Part shown: piece after piece, positions 33,564 to 38,215 of the stretch | How the letters are laid out: each line of letters begins with the position of its first letter | Numbering within the stretch: the stretch's first letter is position 1 | Assembly: GCA_025352235.1 (NCBI GenBank) | Contig: JANXTU010000241.1 | Location: 1-38,215, forward strand | DNA length: 38,215 nt | Reading direction: 5' to 3' | DNA from: Fimbriiglobus sp. | GTDB lineage: Bacteria; Planctomycetota; Planctomycetia; Gemmatales; Gemmataceae | Made by a program: the position numbers and the translations under genes | The notes under the pieces: model-generated | What the model was told of the DNA's origin: nothing | The model's input: the letters and a program-made list of their open reading frames with translations, nothing else | Database searches by the model: none

Positions 33564-35534
33564 ATGTCCGCATTCGATGAAGCCCGAGCCGGATTCGCCA
33601 CCGTCGAGGCACCCGTCTCGATCCGAGAGAAAGCGATGCAGTTCCTCAACTCTTGGCTCACGGAGTCGGAATACTCCGGGTACGTCCCGCAGATCGAATG
33701 GCTCATCGCCCAGAAAAAGTGGTCGTTCCTGCTCGATTCCTTCTACCAGATCCTCCCGTTCGGCACCGGCGGCTGTCGGGGCTCCGTCGGCATCGGGCCG
33801 AACCGCATGAATCTCTGGACGCTCGGCGCCAGCTTGCAAGGGCACTCCGAATACTTGAAACAGAAGTTCCCCGGCTACCCGAAACTCGGTGTCGTGCTCG
33901 CCTACGACGTGCGCAAATTCATGGACAAGCGCGGCTTCTACAATCCGGCGTTGCCGAATCCCGTGATGACGCTGACGAGTCGGAATTTCTGCGAGTACGC
34001 TGCCGGGGTCTACGCCGCCAACGGCATCCATTCGCACATCCTGCCGCCGGACACGAAGCGGTACGTGTCGACGCCCGAACTCAGTTTCAGCATCCGCCAC
34101 TTGGCGGCGCAAGGCGGGTTGAACATGACCGCCAGCCACAACCCGCCCGACGACAACGGCAGCAAATTCTACGACGAACGCGGCGCCCAACCGGTGCCAC
34201 CCGAAGACCAGATCATGAGCGAACTCGTCGATCAAGTGATCAACATTAAGCACCTGCCGTGGGCCGACGCGGTGAAGTCGGGCAAAGTGCATTTCCTCGA
34301 TGACGCCCCGCACGCGGCCTACATCGACCTTTGCAGGAAGACGAGCCTCATCGCCCCGCCGAAGAACGGTGAGTTGCGCGTCGTTTACACGCCGTTGCAG
34401 GGCGTCGGCGGCGGTTGCGCCGGCGAGACGCTGATCGCGGCCGGGTTCAAATTGACCCTCGTGCCGGAGCAGAATGAACCGGACGGACAATTTTCGCACG
34501 TGACGAAGACGCCGAACCCCGAAGTCCGCGAGTGCTTGGACCGCGCCGAGACCGTGGCCCGCGCCACCGGGGCCGACCTCATCATCGCCACCGATCCGGA
34601 TGCCGACCGCATCGGCGGCATGGCCTGCACCTCCGCCGACGGTCGCGGCGATTACCGGTTCCTCACGGGTCAAGAAATCGCGGCGCTGCTGACCTACTTC
34701 AAACTCGGCCGACTCTCCGCGGCCGGGGACATGCCGGCGTCGCCCATCGTCATCACGACCGAAGTGACCACGGGCATGATCACGCGCATCGCCCGGCAGT
34801 TCGGCTCGCAAATTGTCAACGATCTGCTCGTCGGCTTCAAATACCATGCCGACGTGCTCTGGCAATTGGAATCGACCGGACAATTCGGCGACGTGAAAGG
34901 CACGACCGCCGACTTCGTCATCGCCACCGAAGAGAGCCACGGCATCCTCGCCACGGCCGACTTGCGCGATAAGGATTCCGCCTGCGCCGCCGTGCTGATG
35001 GCCGAGTTGGCCCTGCACTTGAAGCGGCAGAAGCGGACAATCCCCGAACTGCTCGACGATCTCAGCCGGCAGTTCGGCTACTATCGCAACGAGTTGATGA
35101 ACATCGTGATGACCGGTCTCGAAGGCAAACAAGACATGGCGAAGATGCTCGACGCCCTGCGGAATCAGCCGCTGACGGAAATCGCGGGGATGCCCGTGAC
35201 CCACTTCGAGGACCTCCGCGACGAAGCCGGGAAGATGGGACCGTACAAAGGGGATACCGACAAAGCCGCGCGGAACTTCTTGATCTTCCGCCTCGCCAGT
35301 GATGGCATCGAAGCGAAGGTTTGCTTGAGGCCCAGCGGCACCGAGCCGAAGGCGAAGGCTTACATCGAAGCCAGTTCGGCCCCGCTGACGCCGGGTGCCG
35401 GCGAAGACGCGTGGGCGAAAAATTGCGCCGCCGTCGATGCGCACGTGCAAAAGTTGGCGACCGAGTTTTTGAAGTTGGCGATGGCGACGGTGGGCCAAAC
35501 CCCGACGGCGGGCGCGGACAAATTGAGCCGATGA
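33564..35534 (+). CDS. Phosphoglucomutase/phosphomannomutase family enzyme
   Basis: The 656-aa alpha-D-phosphohexomutase interconverts hexose 1- and 6-phosphates in the cytoplasm. Blocks in order are FGTGGCRG (66-73), TASHNPPDDNG with the phospho-serine S191, the magnesium loop DPDADR near residue 344, EESHG near 456 and the phosphate-binding RPSGTEPK near 589. The length exceeds the usual 450-550 residues and resembles longer eukaryote-like PGM2-type enzymes. Glucose versus mannose preference cannot be fixed. The ATG at 33564 has GAGGA upstream. It lies 30 bases after the second giant gene and may be read from the same transcript. Its stop abuts the nfo stop within TGATCA. Confidence 0.93.
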   Translation: MSAFDEARAGFATVEAPVSIREKAMQFLNSWLTESEYSGYVPQIEWLIAQKKWSFLLDSFYQILPFGTGGCRGSVGIGPNRMNLWTLGASLQGHSEYLKQKFPGYPKLGVVLAYDVRKFMDKRGFYNPALPNPVMTLTSRNFCEYAAGVYAANGIHSHILPPDTKRYVSTPELSFSIRHLAAQGGLNMTASHNPPDDNGSKFYDERGAQPVPPEDQIMSELVDQVINIKHLPWADAVKSGKVHFLDDAPHAAYIDLCRKTSLIAPPKNGELRVVYTPLQGVGGGCAGETLIAAGFKLTLVPEQNEPDGQFSHVTKTPNPEVRECLDRAETVARATGADLIIATDPDADRIGGMACTSADGRGDYRFLTGQEIAALLTYFKLGRLSAAGDMPASPIVITTEVTTGMITRIARQFGSQIVNDLLVGFKYHADVLWQLESTGQFGDVKGTTADFVIATEESHGILATADLRDKDSACAAVLMAELALHLKRQKRTIPELLDDLSRQFGYYRNELMNIVMTGLEGKQDMAKMLDALRNQPLTEIAGMPVTHFEDLRDEAGKMGPYKGDTDKAARNFLIFRLASDGIEAKVCLRPSGTEPKAKAYIEASSAPLTPGAGEDAWAKNCAAVDAHVQKLATEFLKLAMATVGQTPTAGADKLSR

Positions 35535-36395
35535 TCACCGGGATCGATACTCCACCCGTAACTTCGCCAAGTTGATCGGGTCCAGTTCTTCGCCGTCGGG
35601 TCCTTCTTTGGGCGTCTCCAAAATCATCGGCAGCGCGTCGAAACGCGGGTCGTTCACGAGCATTCGGAACGCCCCTTCCCCGATTTGGCCTAGGCCCAAG
35701 CCCGCGTGGCGATCGACCCGGCTGCCCAACGGCTTGACGCTGTCGTTGACGTGGAAGAGTTTCAAATGTTCCAAGCCGATCACCGCGTCGAATTCTTCAA
35801 AGGTCGCATCGAATCCGTCTCGGAGGTGAATCGGATAGCCGGCCGCGAAGACGTGGCACGTGTCGAGGCAGACGCCGAAACGATCCGGTTCCCGCACCCC
35901 GGCCCGGATCGCGGCGAGGTGCTCGAAGCGGTGACCGAGGGTCGTCCCCTGCCCCGCCGTCGTCTCCAACAGAATTTGCGTTTTCAAACCCGGGCAACTT
36001 GCGCTGGCGACGTCGAGCGCTTTGATCACGCGTTGCAACCCGGCGTCGTCGCCGCTGCCGACGTGGGCGCCGGGATGCGTCACCAAATACGCGAGCCCGA
36101 GTTGCTCGGCCCGTTCCCACTCGATCACGAACGCGCCGATCGATTTCTGGAACAACTGGTCGCCCGGCGCGGCGAGGTTGATGAGGTACGAATCGTGGGC
36201 CGTGAGAAACTGCAACTTAGCCAAATCCGCGGCCGTCTTGAAGGCAGTGGCATCGGCATCCGCGATCGGTTTCGCGGCCCACTGATTCGCGTTCTTGGTG
36301 AAAAGCTGCAGCGTGCCGCAATCGAATCGAACCGCCGTAGCCACGGCGTTCGTCAATCCGCCTGCGACGGAAAAGTGCGCCCCGCTTACCGGCAT
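35535..36395 (-). CDS. nfo: Endonuclease IV (AP endonuclease)
   Basis: This zinc-dependent apurinic/apyrimidinic endonuclease acts in base excision repair. The 286-aa product has all nine expected metal ligands at spacing nearly identical to E. coli Nfo: H67 (HDSYLINLA), H107 (THPGAH), E144 (ETTAGQG), D178 and H181 (CLDTCHVFAAGY), H215 (HVNDS), D228 and H230 (DRHAG) and E260 (LETPKEG). The ATG at 36395 begins MPVSGAHFS, the family start; a GGAG lies about 11 bases upstream. It follows the SGNH hydrolase gene on the same strand after 62 bases and converges with the phosphoglucomutase gene with no spacer. Confidence 0.96.
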   Translation of the reverse strand: MPVSGAHFSVAGGLTNAVATAVRFDCGTLQLFTKNANQWAAKPIADADATAFKTAADLAKLQFLTAHDSYLINLAAPGDQLFQKSIGAFVIEWERAEQLGLAYLVTHPGAHVGSGDDAGLQRVIKALDVASASCPGLKTQILLETTAGQGTTLGHRFEHLAAIRAGVREPDRFGVCLDTCHVFAAGYPIHLRDGFDATFEEFDAVIGLEHLKLFHVNDSVKPLGSRVDRHAGLGLGQIGEGAFRMLVNDPRFDALPMILETPKEGPDGEELDPINLAKLRVEYRSR

Positions 36396-36416
36396 GATGG
36401 ACTCGACTCCATGGTC

Positions 36417-36436
36417 CCCCTCCGCTCGGAGAGGGG
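36417..36436. repeat. Short inverted repeat between the SGNH gene and nfo
   Basis: CCCCTCCG and CGGAGAGGGG form an imperfect stem around a two-base loop in the 62-base gap. There is no T-run on either strand, so it is at best a weak terminator or mRNA-processing hairpin. Similar CCCCTC/GAGGGG hairpins are common intergenic repeats in GC-rich bacteria. Confidence 0.4.
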
Positions 36437-36457
36437 TTGGGTGAAATCTTTGTTCAA

Positions 36458-37165
36458 CTACTTCAGCATCGATTTGACGTCGGCTTCGATGGCCTTCGCC
36501 CAAATGCCGTAGCCCTCTTCGCTCAGGTGCAGCAGATCGGGCATGATCTTCTTGTCGAGGCCGCCTTCTTTGTCGAGAAACTTTTCACCGATGTCTTTGT
36601 AAACGACTTTCTTGCCGTCGTCGAGCTTCGAGATGGCCGCATTGATTTCTTTGATCTTCGTCCGGATTTTGTCTTCGGCTTTCGCGGATCTCGGGAAGAC
36701 GCCGAGCAGCAGGATCTTCATTTCGGGTTTCTGTTTCTGCAATTCCGCAACGATGGCCGTGATTCCGCCGGCGATTTGCTCGGCTGTGTGAGCACCGGTG
36801 TTGTTGGTGCCGATCATGATGACCGCGAGCTTCGGCTTGAGCGGCTCGAGTTCTTTACCATCGGTGATGCGCCAGAGGATGTGGCCGGTCTGGTCGCCGC
36901 CAATGCCGAGATTGACGGCCTTGAGCGGAGCGAACGACTCGGCCCACACTTTCTTGCCGCTGCCTTCCCAACCTTGGGTGATGGAGTCGCCGAGGAAGAT
37001 CACGTCCCCTTCGCCCTTCTCGACGACTTTCAAAAACTGCTTGTGGCGGGCGTTGTCGCGGTTCAACGACTTGGTCGCCGGGTTCACCTTCGCGTCTTCG
37101 GCGAAAGCCGGGGCGAGGATGCCGAGCGCGATGGCGAAACCGAAACAGAGGGAGAGGCGACGCAT
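36458..37165 (-). CDS. Exported SGNH/GDSL hydrolase
   Basis: The 235-aa esterase-type protein has a Sec signal peptide (MRRLSLCFGFAIALGILAPA, cleavage near residue 22). The four SGNH blocks follow: GDSITQGW with S61, LGIGGDQT with G89-G90, GTNNTGAH with N121, and DLLHLSEEGY with D210 and H213. The layout matches the platelet-activating-factor acetylhydrolase-like branch. Such enzymes deacylate or deacetylate lipids or polysaccharides outside the cytoplasm. The substrate is unknown. The ATG at 37165 has GGAG upstream. It precedes nfo on the same strand. Confidence 0.92.
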   Translation of the reverse strand: MRRLSLCFGFAIALGILAPAFAEDAKVNPATKSLNRDNARHKQFLKVVEKGEGDVIFLGDSITQGWEGSGKKVWAESFAPLKAVNLGIGGDQTGHILWRITDGKELEPLKPKLAVIMIGTNNTGAHTAEQIAGGITAIVAELQKQKPEMKILLLGVFPRSAKAEDKIRTKIKEINAAISKLDDGKKVVYKDIGEKFLDKEGGLDKKIMPDLLHLSEEGYGIWAKAIEADVKSMLK

Positions 37166-37375
37166 CGAAGGAACTCCGAGAAAGACCGATGGCCCGAAAA
37201 GGCCGGGGTGGGAATCGACGGATTGACCGGCGACCAGATCAGTATGTGCTTGAGAGCGAAGGGCATCAACTGAGAATTGCGGAGATTTCGAGATCGGCGA
37301 AAGATGGGGTTGGGGGATGATCGATCCCCCGTGGCAGTGGCGCGGCGAATCAAACGTTCGAGGCGATCAGGGCGT

Positions 37376-37840
37376 CTAACTGCGCCGCGTGCTCGCGGCA
37401 CTCGACCAAGAACTTGGTTCGCACCATTGTTTGCACGACTCGCTGACACCATCTTTCGCAATCGCTTCTTCGTATTCTTCGACTCCGTGCTCTTCGCCTT
37501 TTTTCAGAGCGGTCAAAACGGTTTCCGGCCCGAGCAATTTGGCGGCCCCCGTTACGGCGCCGGCGAACGTGCCCCACGATCCGGAGGTGGTCGTCGGTTC
37601 TCCGCCGCGGTGGGCGACTTCATTGTTGAGAGTGGCCACGGCTTGAGCATGATGATTGCGCATCTGTCGAACTGGTGACGCGGCGGGTTTGCCCGCAAGC
37701 TTTTCGATGGCTTGACGGGCGGCGATGGCTTCGGCCAAGGCCCGCTCGATTTCCACCGTCGAGATCTCAGCGGTGATGTCCTGGTCGTACGTTTCGACCG
37801 CGGAGATTTCGCCGTGATCGGTGACCGCTACCGTAGCCAT
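37376..37840 (-). CDS. DUF2383/PA2169-like four-helix protein, probably frameshifted near its end
   Basis: The readable frame gives 154 aa. Its first 130 residues look like the ferritin-like four-helix DUF2383 family, for example ETVLTALKKGEEHGVEEYEE. After VSESCK the frame turns into a Trp/Ser-rich end. The -1 frame instead supplies QTMVRTKFLVECREHAAQLD and a stop at 37350, a believable last helix. A single missing base around 37435-37450 would explain this. The ATG at 37840 is chosen because AAGGAG lies six bases upstream; an ATG at 37864 is also in frame. The function of the family is unknown; it is often linked to stress. A sigma-54 promoter precedes it. Confidence 0.7.
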   Translation of the reverse strand: MATVAVTDHGEISAVETYDQDITAEISTVEIERALAEAIAARQAIEKLAGKPAASPVRQMRNHHAQAVATLNNEVAHRGGEPTTTSGSWGTFAGAVTGAAKLLGPETVLTALKKGEEHGVEEYEEAIAKDGVSESCKQWCEPSSWSSAASTRRS

Positions 37841-37896
37841 CAGAAACTCCTTGGTGTTGAACAATCACGAACGGCCGGGTTCAGACCGAATAGACA

Positions 37897-37913
37897 TGCA
37901 AGAGTCGTGCCAA
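37897..37913 (-). promoter_or_regulatory. Sigma-54 (-24/-12) promoter of the DUF2383-like gene
   Basis: On the minus strand TTGGCACGACTCTTGCA matches the sigma-54 consensus YTGGCACGRNNNTTGCW at every specified base. With the C of TTGC at -12, transcription would start near 37886, giving a leader of about 46 bases before the ATG at 37840. Such a promoter requires an enhancer-binding activator, which is not encoded in the window. Confidence 0.75.
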
Positions 37914-37944
37914 GCGATGAGAATCGCCTCTGGGTCTTGTACGC

Positions 37945-37959
37945 AATTCCACCGGAATT
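37945..37959. promoter_or_regulatory. Candidate operator dyad upstream of the sigma-54 promoter
   Basis: AATTCC-ACC-GGAATT is a perfect six-base dyad centred about 66 bases upstream of the predicted sigma-54 start site. It could bind an activator. Only one copy is seen, so it may be chance. Confidence 0.3.
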
Positions 37960-37961
37960 AT

Positions 37962-37990
37962 TTGACTCGACGCGGATTGGAGCTTATAAC
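37962..37990 (+). promoter_or_regulatory. Possible sigma-70-type promoter reading out of the window
   Basis: TTGACT (37962-37967) and TATAAC (37985-37990) are separated by exactly 17 bases in the most AT-rich part of the window. It points right, toward repeat DNA and the window edge. No open reading frame begins within the 210 bases that follow, so it may drive a gene beyond the edge or a small RNA. Confidence 0.35.
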
Positions 37991-38063
37991 TACATCGATA
38001 CAGAATTATACCAGTTTGCCATTCAAGAGCCTAAGTATTCTCAGCGCAGTCTGGGTTAACACT

Positions 38064-38212
38064 GCTCCGCGAAAAGTGGCTGGGCTCGCCCGGGACTGGC
38101 GGAACTTGTCCGAGCCGTGCGGAGAACGTCGCTTTTCGCTCCGCGAAAAGTAGCTGGGCTCGCCCGCGAGGTGCGGAACGCGAGTGCTGGCGTCAACCAC
38201 TTTTCGCGGAGC
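38064..38212. repeat. Direct and inverted copies of a 16-29-base repeat at the right edge
   Basis: A 29-base unit beginning GCTCCGCGAAAAGTGG occurs at 38064-38092 and again at 38138-38166 with one mismatch. Similarity fades over the next 15 bases. Its first 16 bases recur inverted at 38197-38212 (CCACTTTTCGCGGAGC). CTTTTCGC-TCC-GCGAAAAG (38132-38150) forms a hairpin at the second copy. The stretch from 37914 to the edge has no convincing gene. The pattern looks like a short non-coding mobile or dispersed element that continues past the edge. Confidence 0.8.
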
Positions 38213-38215
38213 GAA

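Noticed and set aside
36417-36436. Rho-independent terminator after the SGNH hydrolase gene
   Set aside because: The imperfect stem is not followed by a T-run on the minus strand, so only a generic inverted repeat is recorded.
37420-37460. Programmed -1 frameshifting in the DUF2383-like gene
   Set aside because: No X-XXY-YYZ slippery heptamer is in the zero frame and no clear downstream pseudoknot is visible. Mutation or sequencing error is simpler.
38006-38200. 64-aa minus-strand open frame at the right edge
   Set aside because: It runs through the repeat copies, has no ribosome-binding site and no family resemblance.

Overview
The window reads as a gene-dense, GC-rich piece of a bacterial chromosome, most likely from a planctomycete close to the Gemmata group. 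This is inferred from the mix of families (a MoxR/DUF58/transglutaminase operon, lipoprotein-export-like ABC genes, a secreted protein I cannot place, oversized orphan proteins) and from short dispersed intergenic repeats. There is no rRNA or tRNA gene to confirm it. No phage, transposase or CRISPR array was seen.

Positions 1-6517 hold a partial LpxH-like phosphoesterase on the minus strand. A tight plus-strand run follows: GT4 glycosyltransferase, hotdog thioesterase, ABC ATPase and a large FtsX-type permease. Positions 6533-11015 hold a secreted protein of unknown function (minus), argH, and a twin-ATPase ABC protein whose inter-domain linker is encoded by a perfect 30-bp palindrome. Positions 11086-13094 are the ribosomal operon rpsP-trmD-rplS-yraN, without rimM between rpsP and trmD. 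Positions 13100-18796 (minus) are MoxR, DUF58, transglutaminase and an alanine-glyoxylate-type aminotransferase. A four-domain S1 protein (minus) and an rtcA gene (plus) then diverge from a shared intergenic region.

Positions 21573-33533 (plus) are the most unusual part. In order they hold a small radical-SAM-type Fe-S protein, a 357-aa orphan, a 190-aa orphan, a soluble FtsH-like AAA protease with no membrane segment and an apparently degenerate extra ATPase domain, an 87-aa orphan, and two paralogous giant proteins of 1159 and 1092 aa. All are on one strand. They are interrupted only by three intergenic repeat structures: two inverted repeats and a 20-bp minisatellite. The layout resembles the FtsH-centred ternary systems predicted to act in biological conflict or regulated proteolysis, but their MoxR and vWA partners are not adjacent here.

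Positions 33564-37165 return to housekeeping: a phosphoglucomutase-type enzyme, endonuclease IV (nfo) and an SGNH hydrolase. Positions 37350-37840 carry a small DUF2383-like gene that appears frameshifted near its end. It is preceded by a perfect sigma-54 promoter match. The last 375 bases contain no convincing gene. They hold a possible sigma-70 promoter and a repeat family that runs off the window.
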